Part shown: positions 28,172-36,817 of the stretch, piece by piece
Position numbering within the stretch: position 1 is the stretch's first letter
How the letters are laid out: each line of letters opens with the position of its first letter
Source: Acidobacteriota bacterium
GTDB lineage: Bacteria; Acidobacteriota; Terriglobia; Bryobacterales; Bryobacteraceae
Direction: 5' to 3'
Assembly (NCBI GenBank): GCA_014584705.1
Contig: JACTMJ010000014.1
Span: forward strand, 62,001 to 126,000
DNA: 64,000 bases
Position numbers and translations under genes: made by a program
Notes under the pieces: model-generated
The model's input: the letters and a program-made list of their open reading frames with translations, nothing else
Told to the model about the DNA's origin: nothing
Database searches by the model: none

Positions 28172-28798
28172 CTATTCCAGGCCGACCCCGCCGGCGGAGA
28201 TGCTTGCCAATTGAGACTCGCCATCCAGTTCGGGCATCGTCTCCATCATCTTGAGCACTTTTCGCCGGTAGGCCGCGCGACGGTTGTAAATCTTCAACTT
28301 TTCCGCAACGGATTTTCCGGAATAGCGAGGTGCGAACTGGAGACGTTGAGCGACGAAGTGGATGCCCTGACGAAACGAGCTGAATCGCTTTCGCCCGTTC
28401 GCCCAGCCAAACAAATTGTTGTTGCGGGCAGCCCGGCCGCATCCCGTTTCAAGCACGGCCAAAACCGGAAGCAGGCGGTAGTCGAACTTGTTCAGTTCCG
28501 CCGCCTGCACAAAGTCCCGCGCTAGTCCGGTGATTTCGCAAGAATGGCTTTCCAGAAAAGATTCCACCGCTTCGGCGCGATCAAGGCTGCGCGAATCCGC
28601 ATCGACGAGTAGGTTGCAGGACTGGCCGCCGACAGCGCTGAACTCGCCGTGAATGGACTTAGCCGCTCGGGAGGTCGTCCCCACGGGGCTCCCTTGCTCT
28701 TGGACGATGCCGTCACCGGCAGGCCATGCCAATCCGCAAAGGGTCACGCTGAGGGCGCCAGCCGCGACGCTCTTCCAAAGTAGACGGCAAAATGGCAC
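28172..28798 (-). CDS. Secreted glucosaminidase-domain protein (peptidoglycan hydrolase-like)
   Basis: 208 residues with an N-terminal signal (LLWKSVAAGALSVTLCGLAWPA) and a small mannosyl-glycoprotein endo-beta-N-acetylglucosaminidase-like fold: FDYRLLPVLAVLETGCGRAARNNNLFGWANG carries the candidate catalytic Glu and the conserved NNLFG, then KRFSSFRQGIHFVAQRL. Such domains cleave the glycan chain of peptidoglycan. The start is GTG at 28798. It stands alone between the polysaccharide block and the AIM24 gene. Confidence 0.78.
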   Translation of the reverse strand: MPFCRLLWKSVAAGALSVTLCGLAWPAGDGIVQEQGSPVGTTSRAAKSIHGEFSAVGGQSCNLLVDADSRSLDRAEAVESFLESHSCEITGLARDFVQAAELNKFDYRLLPVLAVLETGCGRAARNNNLFGWANGRKRFSSFRQGIHFVAQRLQFAPRYSGKSVAEKLKIYNRRAAYRRKVLKMMETMPELDGESQLASISAGGVGLE

Positions 28799-28945
28799 CC
28801 CGCTAGTCTACCAATTTCCGACTCTACGGATGGGGTCCGCGACAAGTCCCGCTCCAAGCCGCAATCCGGGTGGCGGGTTGAAATGCCGGTCGAAATCTGA
28901 GCAAGGGTGCAAGCCTTGCCAGCGCCACCCGCGGGTTCCGTGCGC

Positions 28946-29731
28946 CTACTGCTCAAAAAGATTCGCAATTCCACCCAGCACCGAACCTTCTCCGGTGCGC
29001 TTTCCGCCGGCCGACGGGGCATTTGCGAGGATGCGGTCCGCCAGCCGCGAGAAAGGCATGCTCTGTAAATAGACGGTCCCCACGCCGCTAAGTGTCGCCA
29101 GGAATAACCCTTCGCCGCCGAAGAACATGGATTTCAGATTGCCCGCCCGTTGAATGCTGTAGGCAATGGAGGGCGTGAACGCCACGATGCAACCGGTATC
29201 CACGCGAATGGTTTCGCCCCGCAACTCTTTGCGAATCACCGTACCGCCCGCCTGGATCATCGCCAACCCATCCCCGCGCAATCGCTGGAGGATGAATCCC
29301 TCGCCGCCGAAGAGCCCGGCACCGAAGCGCTGAGCGAATGCCACGCTAATCTGGGTGCCTAGCGCCGCACAAAGAAAGGCATCCTTCTGGCAGATCAGTT
29401 CGTGGCCGATCTGTGCCATGTCGATGGGGATGATTTTTCCCGGAAAGGGGGCCGCAAACGCCACCCTCCGTTTGCCCTGCCCGCGGTTGGTAAAGTGGGT
29501 CATAAAGATGGACTCTTTGGTAAGCATCCGCTTTCCCACCTGCATGAGCTTGTCCATGAGCCCGGCGTTGGGGTTCGAACCATCTCCCATCTTGGTTTCG
29601 AACGAGATGAAATCGTCCATATAGTTCATGGTGCCTGCTTCGGCCACCACGGTTTCCCCCGGATCGAGTTCGACCTCAACCAGTTGCAGGTCGTCTCCGA
29701 TGATCCGGTAATCCACTTGATGACAGTACAT
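28946..29731 (-). CDS. AIM24/TIGR00266 family protein
   Basis: 261 residues: a double beta-solenoid protein with the family pattern [64 protein letters not shown], then a Gly-rich repeat of [21 protein letters not shown] and [16 protein letters not shown]. The bacterial function is unknown. A strong GGAGGT lies eight bases before the ATG. It is monocistronic as far as can be seen. Confidence 0.88.
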   Translation of the reverse strand: MYCHQVDYRIIGDDLQLVEVELDPGETVVAEAGTMNYMDDFISFETKMGDGSNPNAGLMDKLMQVGKRMLTKESIFMTHFTNRGQGKRRVAFAAPFPGKIIPIDMAQIGHELICQKDAFLCAALGTQISVAFAQRFGAGLFGGEGFILQRLRGDGLAMIQAGGTVIRKELRGETIRVDTGCIVAFTPSIAYSIQRAGNLKSMFFGGEGLFLATLSGVGTVYLQSMPFSRLADRILANAPSAGGKRTGEGSVLGGIANLFEQ

Positions 29732-29900
29732 GTTTATTTACCTCCGGCCCTTTCACTCTGGCCGCGCTCCGAAGAACGCGGCGCTGCCCTCGCCTAAGCC
29801 CAAAGCCAAACGCATTTCCTCATCGGAAATACTACGCTTCTGCTTGCGTTTTGTAAGCGGTAACCGGACCGGTCCCTAAAGTATGGCGGAGAATACCCTG

Positions 29901-31223
29901 CTAATGGGTCATTTGGAAGACGCGCCGGGCAAACAGGTCTGCCTCAAGGTAGCAATTGGCCGCCAAATTGGGTGCGATGCCGAGACACTCACACCTCCGC
30001 TCCAATTCTTCGCTACCCAGGGAGGAGTAGTGACGCGCCAGATAGGCGGTATCGCACATCCAGGGATTCGCGCTCTCGTCGAGTAGCAGCACCGCGCGCA
30101 CATCGGAAGGCAGTTCCAAAGACTGCAAGATCTCCCGCAAAGGCTTATCCAGCACGGCGTCCAGAACGGAGAAGAGCCCCACAAGAAAGAGATCCGCGGC
30201 ACGGGAATAGAGTTTGGAGGATTCGGCCAGCAGCTCACAGAAACGCGCTCGCAGCAGCGATTCCACAACCAACTCGTGGGGCTTGTCGGAGGCCAGAAAG
30301 GGTACCACCGCAAGCAGCACCCACTTCCTCATGTTTTCCGCACCCAGCAAAGCGAAGGCATGGCGAAGTGACCGCACTTCGGTCGACCAGGAGAATTGCG
30401 CGGAGTTGAGGAACCGAAAGAAGAGCCAGGAGAGGGAGAGATCTTGCCGCATTAGCTTCTCCAGGCGCTCAAAATCCATCTCGGCCGCGCTCACCTCCGC
30501 CAGAATCATCAGGTGATGGCTGCGCGAGCCTTTCAGGCGCTGGGCACGAAGAAGATTGGGCTTCGCAAAAAAGTAACCTTGAAAAAATTGGCACCCAAGT
30601 TGTTTTGCTTCCTGAAAATCCTCGTAGGTCTCTACTTTCTCCGCGATGATCGGCACCCGCCATGCACGGGCCGCGCCGCAGATCTCCGCCCGCTGCGCGG
30701 AATCGAGGGCAAGGAAATCCACCTTGGCAAAATCCACACTGTTGCGAAGCGGTTCCAACTGCGGAACACAGACAATGTCGTCGAGCGCCAGGGAGAATCC
30801 CGCGCCGCGCAGACTGCCACAATGCTGCAGCAGGGCGTCGTCACGGGCGACATCTTCGAGGATCTCCAGCACGAGCTGGCGCGGATTCAGCAAGGTGACC
30901 CGCTCGTCGTCGAGGACTTCGGAACCCACATTCAGAAAGAGCATTTTGGATCCGCCAACGGTCTCTCTGCCCAGCAGGAAGAAGGCACTCGAAATCACGC
31001 TCAACGTGGCAAAAGTCGCATCGGCGAAATTCGCCCGCGGCTCTAATCCTCCGCGGTAGAGCAGTTCGTAGCCGAGGACTTGCAGGGATGCATCGAATAT
31101 GGGCTGGCGGGCCAGATAGCTGATCTCCGTCGGCAGTGCCAAGGCACCGGCATCACCGGCACTCGTCCAGATTGTGTCCAGTTCGGTTTGGCCCATCTTC
31201 TCCCCTGCCCGCGGCAGCCGCAC
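29901..31223 (-). CDS. EAL-HDOD domain signalling protein (degenerate EAL)
   Basis: 440 residues. The N-terminal half is an EAL-like barrel (LARQPIFDASLQVLGYELLYRGG; LEILEDV; LALDDIV; VDFAKVDFLAL; IIAEKVETYEDF; GCQFFQGYFFAKPN) in which the signature EAL is ELL and some metal ligands appear replaced, so it may bind rather than cleave c-di-GMP. The C-terminal half is an HDOD domain (LEKLMRQDLSLSWLFFRFLNSAQF, then RARFCELLAESS). This YuxH-type architecture occurs in c-di-GMP and stress signalling. The start could be the ATG at 31196. Confidence 0.87.
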   Translation of the reverse strand: MRLPRAGEKMGQTELDTIWTSAGDAGALALPTEISYLARQPIFDASLQVLGYELLYRGGLEPRANFADATFATLSVISSAFFLLGRETVGGSKMLFLNVGSEVLDDERVTLLNPRQLVLEILEDVARDDALLQHCGSLRGAGFSLALDDIVCVPQLEPLRNSVDFAKVDFLALDSAQRAEICGAARAWRVPIIAEKVETYEDFQEAKQLGCQFFQGYFFAKPNLLRAQRLKGSRSHHLMILAEVSAAEMDFERLEKLMRQDLSLSWLFFRFLNSAQFSWSTEVRSLRHAFALLGAENMRKWVLLAVVPFLASDKPHELVVESLLRARFCELLAESSKLYSRAADLFLVGLFSVLDAVLDKPLREILQSLELPSDVRAVLLLDESANPWMCDTAYLARHYSSLGSEELERRCECLGIAPNLAANCYLEADLFARRVFQMTH

Positions 31224-31355
31224 GCCGCACGATCAACAAGAACCGGGAGATGCAGCTCATCCACACGGAGATCTTGCGACGCACAGCGGGTCCGCTCAAG
31301 AGACTCATCGACCCATGGCAACGCGAAAAACAGCGTGCGAATACCTGATTTCGGC

Positions 31356-31805
31356 CTAAGGGATTTTCGGCGGGGAGGGCTGGCCCGGTGGCTGTTGCCG
31401 CCCGTGGGTAGCATGGGACGAACCATCGCTCCAAAACAGAGCGTACTTCTCATTCAGGCAGGTGTGGAAGTTCACGCTCTCAAAGAATTCCAGTTCCGCC
31501 GTTACCGTGAGAATTTCGGCAATCTCACGCCTCCGCGCCTCCGCGACCGCTTCGAGCACCAGCCCGCGCCCCAGGCCGCGCCGTCGAGCACCCTCTTTCA
31601 CCACCAGGCTGCGGACTTCGGCAATCTTCCGGCTGTAAATCTCCAGGCAGCAGCAGCCCACGATCTCACCATCGATCTCCGCCACCCAGAAAGTGGGCAG
31701 GAGCGCCTCCACTTCTTCCCGGCTTCGCTCCAGCAGATGATCGCTGTGAGTTTGAATCAAATCCAGGATTGCCGGAATATCTTCAGGGCGCGCGCTGCGA
31801 ATCAT
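31356..31805 (-). CDS. GNAT family N-acetyltransferase (short ArgA-like)
   Basis: 149 residues from ATG 31805: MIRSARPEDIPAILDLI opens a GNAT fold, IAEVRSLVVKEGARRRGLGRGLV carries the acetyl-CoA pyrophosphate loop (RRGLGRG), and FFESVNFHTCLNEKYALF resembles the end of short N-acetylglutamate synthases. It could make N-acetylglutamate for arginine synthesis, but a general acetyltransferase is equally possible. The frame stays open upstream to 31970, but that part is Gly/Pro-rich and not family-like. Confidence 0.8.
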   Translation of the reverse strand: MIRSARPEDIPAILDLIQTHSDHLLERSREEVEALLPTFWVAEIDGEIVGCCCLEIYSRKIAEVRSLVVKEGARRRGLGRGLVLEAVAEARRREIAEILTVTAELEFFESVNFHTCLNEKYALFWSDGSSHATHGRQQPPGQPSPPKIP

Positions 31806-32195
31806 GCCGAATTGCAGAATAGCAGGGCCGGGCGGGATTCCGAAACCCTTCCCGCCGGTCCCCTCCTCACCGCCCGCAAACGGCGGACGGCGAGCTTTCG
31901 GTGAACAAATCTCGCATCCATAGCCAAAGGACCCGAAACCGATGTTACGGTCTTCACGTCCCATGGCCATCGCGCGCCAAGGCTTACGTTCCGTATGCCG
32001 CGGAAACGGTGCACGATGTCATTTGGTAAATGAGGCCCGTATCGTGCCGTACACTCGAAATTTCTACACGGTTCGCGATTTGGCGAGGCCGCAACATCGA
32101 TTTGTTTTGAATCGCTTAGCGGCTGGCTCTCATCGTGCAGAGTAACGGCGGTGGCGGCCAGCGACACTTTGGAACGCTTCCGCCCTGAGGAATCC
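31806..32195. other. Divergent intergenic region, about 390 bases
   Basis: Between the GNAT gene (minus) and a membrane-anchored hypothetical (plus). It holds a small hairpin TCATTT-GGT-AAATGA near 32020-32035 and AT-rich stretches suitable for promoters, but no clear -35/-10 pair and no gene. Confidence 0.4.
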
Positions 32196-33029
32196 ATGTT
32201 CGAACCCGAATCCAGCACGCTACGGGAGGTTTCCGCGAAGCCGGTTCCGCGACGGTGGCGTCGTCCGGCGGCCGGGGTACTTGTGCTCGCCGGCGCCTTT
32301 GCGAGCGGCTTGTGGCTGGGGTACCGGCCGGCAAGCCCGGATCCGGCACCCGCGCCACGCTCCTCGGCCATTGCTACGCTGTTTGCCAGCCCGGTCCGCC
32401 AGGCAGGAAGCACTGAAAGCCCCGTGCATCCCCAGCCTATCCCGCCACCCAGCCGCACATTGCGGGTACGCTCTACTTCGAGAGTATCCAGCGGGAATGC
32501 GCGAGCCGGGGAATCTGTCCTTTTCGTCACCGAACATTCGATGCGGACGCGCACCGGTGAACATGTACCGGCGGGTGCGCTTGTCGAAGGAGTCGTCGCC
32601 AGAGCACGACCATCCTCGACGAAGAAACCTGGCAGTCTCGTCATTGAAATCCGGGCGCTGCACGTCGGGAGCCAGGCCATCCCGCTCCACGCTCTGCCCT
32701 ATATTCCGCAAAGTAAGAAGGGCGACGCCGGTATCACCGCGGACAAACCCGCGAACGAAGCAGATATCCACGCCCTTGGCATTCGAAATCAATTAAAGCC
32801 GAACCCGGAAGCGGTGATGCCCAGGGAAGCGGTGATCGAATTTCAGTTGGTCGAGGCGGATTCGAGTGAGAATCCGCTTCAGCACGTCCCGGAGCCGGTT
32901 TGCCCATTGCCAGCGATCGAGATTCCCCGGGAAAAGACCCCGCCCAGCCCGGTGTTGCGCCTTCCCGTTCCCGATGCAAAACCCCCTGCCACGGCGCGAC
33001 GACCACGCATCGCGATAGAGCGCGGCTAG
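32196..33029 (+). CDS. Hypothetical membrane-anchored protein
   Basis: 277 residues from ATG 32196, chosen because GAGGA sits four bases upstream. One membrane helix near the N terminus (PAAGVLVLAGAFASGLWLGY) is followed by a Pro-rich linker and a small beta-rich domain (about 95-190) with the pattern ARAGESVLFVTEHSM, GEHVPAGALVEGVVARAR and LVIEIRALHVGSQAIPLHA, reminiscent of acidobacterial envelope proteins and VirB10/TrbI-like beta segments. The tail is Pro-rich. The function is not recognised; the orientation suggests a periplasmic domain. Confidence 0.6.
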   Translation: MFEPESSTLREVSAKPVPRRWRRPAAGVLVLAGAFASGLWLGYRPASPDPAPAPRSSAIATLFASPVRQAGSTESPVHPQPIPPPSRTLRVRSTSRVSSGNARAGESVLFVTEHSMRTRTGEHVPAGALVEGVVARARPSSTKKPGSLVIEIRALHVGSQAIPLHALPYIPQSKKGDAGITADKPANEADIHALGIRNQLKPNPEAVMPREAVIEFQLVEADSSENPLQHVPEPVCPLPAIEIPREKTPPSPVLRLPVPDAKPPATARRPRIAIERG

Positions 33030-33037
33030 AAGTCAGC

Positions 33038-33229
33038 AGTACTATCCTTTAGTACTCTTTACTGCCCAATTTTCTTAACCTGCGTGATTCGAACTCCGCT
33101 GAGAGTGCATTCTCGACACGTTAGAACTGTAAACCGTTTAGAATCAATTGTAACTTTTCTCGATTCCGTCGGAGTGATTATCTCGATGGAGATAGGGTAT
33201 TTCCGCTAGGTTTGGGTACTGAAAGTACT
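33038..33229. promoter_or_regulatory. Cluster of three AGTACT palindromes
   Basis: AGTACT at 33038-33043, 33051-33056 and 33224-33229. The last is part of a larger inverted repeat GTACT-GAA-AGTAC (33216-33228) that abuts the candidate -35 element of the PEP-CTERM gene. The same hexamer recurs in other non-coding stretches at 21584, 34563 and 52696, and near the metalloprotease start at 43508. A transcription-factor site is a reasonable guess. Confidence 0.3.
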
Positions 33230-33258
33230 TGACTCTCATTACGGCTAAACCTTAGACT
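33229..33258 (+). promoter_or_regulatory. Candidate sigma-70 promoter for the PEP-CTERM gene
   Basis: TTGACT at 33229-33234 and TAGACT at 33253-33258 are 18 bases apart, which would start RNA about 60 bases before the PEP-CTERM ATG. Confidence 0.4.
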
Positions 33259-33325
33259 CAGATGAGCGCTAAACCTGGGAAACTAGTATCTGGCTTTCGG
33301 GGCAGCGTGAATTTTGGAGGTAACA

Positions 33326-34000
33326 ATGAGGCTCTTTCTGGCAACTCTCCTGGCTGGAATCGGGTTGCAAGCCGCAACGATCACGCTAGGACCCGTAACG
33401 TCATCCGGTGGATACGACCCCGGAGATCAGACATCGTACGTTTCCAACATTTTGCTGCCGCAGTTCAATTCCGCACTCGGCACGCTAACCGGTGTTCAAA
33501 TCACCGTCGACACACAAATCAACCGATCTGGATCGATGACCAACAACGGCTCGACTGCCGCAGATCTCTCGTATTTCTACGGAGCCACGCAGATCAGCAT
33601 CTCCGGCGAAGGCGTCAGCCATACGCAGTCGGCAAGTGGTGCATTCACGGCTGGCGAGTCCTTCTCCGGTGTTGCCGCCAGTGGCGGAACCGTCAATATT
33701 GCATCGCTCCAGGAATACGATCTCGGTAATCTCTTTAACGCAGGCAACCTCTCCGCCTTCATCGGCTCCGGGTCAGTCAGCTACGCTGTGAATGCGGTTT
33801 CGAACCTTTTCACGAGCTGCGGCAGCGGGAACTGCGCGACGAATATCATCACGCGGATGGGCGGCCAGATGACCGTGACGTACACCTATGAACCGGATAC
33901 GAATGAAGTTCCCGAACCGGCCTCCTTCGCGATGGTCGGCCTGGGCGTTCTTGCACTGGGGATGATCGGACGCCGGCGTTCCTCGGCTTCGAAGTCCTAG
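33326..34000 (+). CDS. PEP-CTERM sorting-domain surface protein (choice-of-anchor E type)
   Basis: 224 residues starting at ATG 33326 behind GGAGGTAACA. A short signal peptide (MRLFLATLLAGIGLQA) leads into a Ser/Gly/Thr-rich beta domain resembling choice-of-anchor E proteins, and the C terminus is VPEPASFAMVGLGVLALGMIGRRR: the PEP motif, a membrane helix and an Arg cluster. In this system an exosortase cuts at the PEP motif and the protein ends up on the surface or in the biofilm matrix. No exosortase gene is in the window. A strong terminator follows 27 bases later, so the gene is monocistronic. Confidence 0.9.
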   Translation: MRLFLATLLAGIGLQAATITLGPVTSSGGYDPGDQTSYVSNILLPQFNSALGTLTGVQITVDTQINRSGSMTNNGSTAADLSYFYGATQISISGEGVSHTQSASGAFTAGESFSGVAASGGTVNIASLQEYDLGNLFNAGNLSAFIGSGSVSYAVNAVSNLFTSCGSGNCATNIITRMGGQMTVTYTYEPDTNEVPEPASFAMVGLGVLALGMIGRRRSSASKS

Positions 34001-34027
34001 ACTCGCCGACGTTTCGTTTCTCTTATG

Positions 34028-34060
34028 AAAGGCCTCTGGGTCAGCCCAGGGGCCTTTCTT
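34028..34060 (+). terminator. Rho-independent terminator after the PEP-CTERM gene
   Basis: A 13-base-pair stem (34028-34040 with 34045-34057, one G-T wobble) and a TCAG loop, followed by TTCTTGTG. The run of As before the stem makes it potentially bidirectional. Confidence 0.85.
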
Positions 34061-34775
34061 GTGTTCCGGGCGATTCTCTCGCGGCCGGTCGCCCCGGAGA
34101 ACTTCGGCCCTGTCGGCGTATTTCTCCGAATCGAAGGCGGATCCCCACACCTCCGTTCCGGCGAGAGATCCGTTGCCGCGAACGCATCCGCAACGGTTTC
34201 GCGTGCTTGCTTCGGCCTGCCCTCTCCCCGCCTCTTCCACCCAGGTGATCCGAACCGTCCCGATGGAGAATACCCTCTCCGTCAGGAACGGAATCAAATC
34301 GGTACCAAGTGCGACGCGCGGAGTGTATCGCCCCGGATAACCCAAGCCTTCCTGAGCTTTCTTCACACGGGGAGGCGCGGGCGCGATGCCGCTCCCCTTC
34401 GCGAGCGGCCGCGATGAATCTCGCGGCCACGCGGAACACGAAAGATCTAGACGAAACAGTGCCTTTTCATGTCGAATCAATCAAACATTATCACGAGCAC
34501 ACGTGATCTTAATGTATCATCTGTATCTGGCATGAGCGATTTCCGGGCTCGCTTCCAACGCTAGTACTTCTTTTGGAATTCGGAAGGTACAGGGATCAAG
34601 TGTAAATTCATGTCTTGACACATTCTCAGATTACCCGCATGCTAGTACCAGGCGTACGGGTGAACGGAACAAGTCTGTGACAGGAGAGAGCCATCCCCTC
34701 TGTCCCGGAGGAGCGCCATTCACATCTGCGGATTTCACCGGATTCCAAGAGATCACCGGGCTCCGAGAGGATCGT
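34061..34775. other. Long region without a confident gene, about 715 bases
   Basis: The GC-rich part (34090-34440) has open frames on both strands. The minus-strand frame reads more like protein (a segment RVALGTDLIPFLTERVF then FSIGTVRITWVEE) and may be a decayed gene, but I cannot name it. The part after 34440 is AT-rich and non-coding, with AGTACT at 34563 and TTGACA at 34615-34620, a good -35 with only a poor -10 17 bases on (CATGCT, 34638-34643), upstream of the pilin gene. Confidence 0.45.
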
Positions 34776-34952
34776 ATGGATAAACTGAGAGCTTTTGTAA
34801 AAGATGAATCTGGTCAGGACCTTGTCGAGTATGCAATGCTGCTGGCGCTGATTACGCTTGCTGCGTTGGCGGGTGTAGGTGGGTTCGGTGGCAATGCGGG
34901 CACGCTGTGGTCCAACCTTGCAAACGCAACCGCCGGCTACCTGGGTTCCTAG
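34776..34952 (+). CDS. Flp family type IVb pilin (orphan)
   Basis: 58 residues: MDKLRAFVKDESGQDLVEYA, then a hydrophobic helix MLLALITLAALAGVGGFGG. Flp pilins carry Gly followed by a Glu five residues on and a Tyr (here G-QDLVEY), with cleavage by a TadV-type prepilin peptidase after the Gly. The mature pilin would be about 45 residues. GAGAGG precedes the ATG by about six bases. No tad/cpa secretion genes are nearby, so assembly depends on genes elsewhere. An intrinsic terminator lies about 135 bases downstream. Confidence 0.9.
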   Translation: MDKLRAFVKDESGQDLVEYAMLLALITLAALAGVGGFGGNAGTLWSNLANATAGYLGS

Positions 34953-35087
34953 ACGCTTGCAATGAGGCGAAGTTCCTGCGAGGCAGACGCAGACAGCCCA
35001 TGTGGCGCGAAAACCGCGCGTTCCAGATCCCGATAAGTTCCTGGCTCCCCTGGGCCAAACAGATTGATCGCAAATGGCGATTCCTTT

Positions 35088-35124
35088 AAGCCGCACCGGA
35101 CGGGACCCGGATGCGGCTTTTTTT
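35088..35124 (+). terminator. Rho-independent terminator downstream of the Flp pilin
   Basis: AAGCCGCACCGG (35088-35099) pairs with CCGGATGCGGCTT, with bulges, and is followed by seven or more Ts up to 35124. It stops pilin transcription before the convergent DUF1080 gene. Confidence 0.85.
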
Positions 35125-35136
35125 CGATTCCCGGCT

Positions 35137-35805
35137 TCAGGGAAGCTCTTTCACGGCCAAGCGGCGAAATTCCATATAGAAACCTTCGGCCTCGATGCCC
35201 AAATACCCCTGCGTTACCGGAGGTCTCTCCCAGCGGCTCTGCACCCCGCCGTTCACCCAAAGCTCAATCCACCCCTCGGTCGCGGTGATTTCGAACGTAT
35301 TCCATTCGCCCACCGGAGCCATCCGGTTGCCCTTCATCTGGTCTCGCAGATTGGTGCGGTTTCTCTCGCCGGCTTTCGGGAAATCGCCGAATAGCCATCC
35401 GCCCGCCTCCCCTGTCTGTGCCTGGTAGAACTGGCTGCCATCGGCATTCGCCCAAAAATAAAGCCCGCCATTGTAACGCGGCGTCCCTTCCCGCTTCCGG
35501 AATCGCCATTCGGCGTGCAAGAGGAAGTTTCGGAAGCGCTTCCCATCAAAACGAAGCCATTCGTGCCCGCCGGTGCCATCAATCACGAGAAGGCCATCGC
35601 GCACGGACCATTGTTCCTTCGCCTCTAACGGTGCGGTTGGCGGAATCGGGACCTTCGTCCAGCCCGGCAGCCCGGGCTTGGGCATCAGATTGATCCATCC
35701 ATCGGGATTCTGTTCGAACGCACCGCGCGATGCAGACTGGCCGTCCACGGAAACCGATACGCCCAGCACCGCGAGAACCAATAAGATTGCGGAAATCCAT
35801 TTCAT
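35137..35805 (-). CDS. DUF1080 (3-keto-disaccharide hydrolase-type) secreted protein
   Basis: 222 residues with a clear signal peptide (MKWISAILLVLAVLGVSVSV). The mature part has the concanavalin-like beta sandwich of DUF1080: DGWINLMPKPGLPGWTKV, LLHAEWRFRKREGTPRYNGGLYFWA, PVGEWNTFEITATEGWIELWVNG and GYLGIEAEG near the end. Members act on 3-keto-glycosides or bind glycans, and they are abundant in Solibacter and planctomycetes. It is transcribed toward the pilin terminator and ends 13 bases from it. Confidence 0.9.
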   Translation of the reverse strand: MKWISAILLVLAVLGVSVSVDGQSASRGAFEQNPDGWINLMPKPGLPGWTKVPIPPTAPLEAKEQWSVRDGLLVIDGTGGHEWLRFDGKRFRNFLLHAEWRFRKREGTPRYNGGLYFWANADGSQFYQAQTGEAGGWLFGDFPKAGERNRTNLRDQMKGNRMAPVGEWNTFEITATEGWIELWVNGGVQSRWERPPVTQGYLGIEAEGFYMEFRRLAVKELP

Positions 35806-35856
35806 GACGCACTCCCACCCGCCCGCCCGGCGGACGCTTCAATTGGAATCCTCAGT

Positions 35857-36792
35857 CTATCGGGAAAGCTCGCCGCGCAGCTTCTCCCAGTCCGCAATCT
35901 CCCCAAATTTCAGGCACTTGCGAGCCGGATCGATGTTGCGAAGGAGACCGGTGAGCACGGCGCCCGGCCCCACCTCGACAAACTGCTCCACGCCTTCGTC
36001 CACCAGCCGGAACATGCTCTCCACCCACCGGACGCGATTGGGGACCTGATCCACCAATCGGTTTCGTACCTCAGCGCCGTCCTGGACGATCGCAGCCTCC
36101 ACATTGTTCACGAGCGGGACCCCCAGGTCACGGAAACGGAGCGCCTCCAGATCCGCTTGCAGGCGGGATTGCGCCGGAGCCATGAGCGCGCAGTGGAAGG
36201 GCGCGCTCACGGGCAGCATCACAACGCGTTTGGCACCCGCCGTCCGGGCCAGTTCGCCGGCTCTTTCAACGGCCGCCCGATCCCCGGCAATGACGGTCTG
36301 GTCGGGTGAGTTCTCATTCGCGACGCTCACCACTTCTCCTTGGGCGGCTTGCTCGCAAATCGATTCGATCTTGTCGATGGGCAATTTGAGAATCGCCGCC
36401 ATCGCACCCTTCCCCGCGGGGACCGCTTCCTGCATATAGCGGCCGCGATTTCTCACGGTGCGCACCGCATCGGCGAAGGATAGGCCGCCCGCAGCCACTA
36501 TGGCGCTGTACTCGCCAAGGCTGTGCCCCGCCACGAAATCCGGTTTCAGCCCCTCCGCTTCCAGAAAGCGATACGCCGCCACGGAAGCCGTCAGGATGGC
36601 CGGTTGGGTGTGCTCGGTGAGGGTGAGCGTTTCCATCGGACCTTCCAGGATCAGATGCGAAAGCGGGAAACCGAGAGCGTCATCGGCTTCGGTGAAGAGA
36701 TCGCGGGCGGGAGGGAAATTCTCCACCAGGGTGCGGGCCATGCCTACCGCTTGCGAGCCCTGACCTGGGAAGAGAAATGTGGTGACTGCCAA
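35857..36792 (-). CDS. fabD: Malonyl-CoA:acyl carrier protein transacylase
   Basis: 311 residues. TFLFPGQGSQAVGMA, VAGHSLGEYSAIVAAG with the nucleophile Ser91, the active-site Arg in the GRYMQEAVP region, and VSAPFHCALM with the His define FabD, which loads malonate onto ACP for fatty acid synthesis. I place the start at TTG 36792: GAGGAG lies seven bases upstream and family proteins begin here, while the longer frame to 36885 has no ribosome binding site and would run through the promoter. The usual fabH, fabG and acpP neighbours are absent. Confidence 0.94.
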   Translation of the reverse strand: MAVTTFLFPGQGSQAVGMARTLVENFPPARDLFTEADDALGFPLSHLILEGPMETLTLTEHTQPAILTASVAAYRFLEAEGLKPDFVAGHSLGEYSAIVAAGGLSFADAVRTVRNRGRYMQEAVPAGKGAMAAILKLPIDKIESICEQAAQGEVVSVANENSPDQTVIAGDRAAVERAGELARTAGAKRVVMLPVSAPFHCALMAPAQSRLQADLEALRFRDLGVPLVNNVEAAIVQDGAEVRNRLVDQVPNRVRWVESMFRLVDEGVEQFVEVGPGAVLTGLLRNIDPARKCLKFGEIADWEKLRGELSR

Positions 36793-36817
36793 TGTGCGGC
36801 TCCTCTCAAAAGGATCT

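Larger units (their letters stand above)
33030..33325. other. Non-coding upstream region of the PEP-CTERM gene
   Basis: About 300 AT-rich bases with no gene. It contains three AGTACT palindromes and a plausible promoter, both listed separately, and a run of Thr/Asn-like AT-rich sequence at 33120-33160. Confidence 0.6.

Noticed and set aside
31806..31970. Upstream extension of the GNAT gene to 31970
   Set aside because: The extra 55 residues are Gly/Pro/Cys-rich and unlike GNAT proteins; the family fold starts at ATG 31805.
34025..34417. A 130-codon plus-strand ORF after the PEP-CTERM gene
   Set aside because: It starts inside the terminator hairpin, has no ribosome binding site and no domain.
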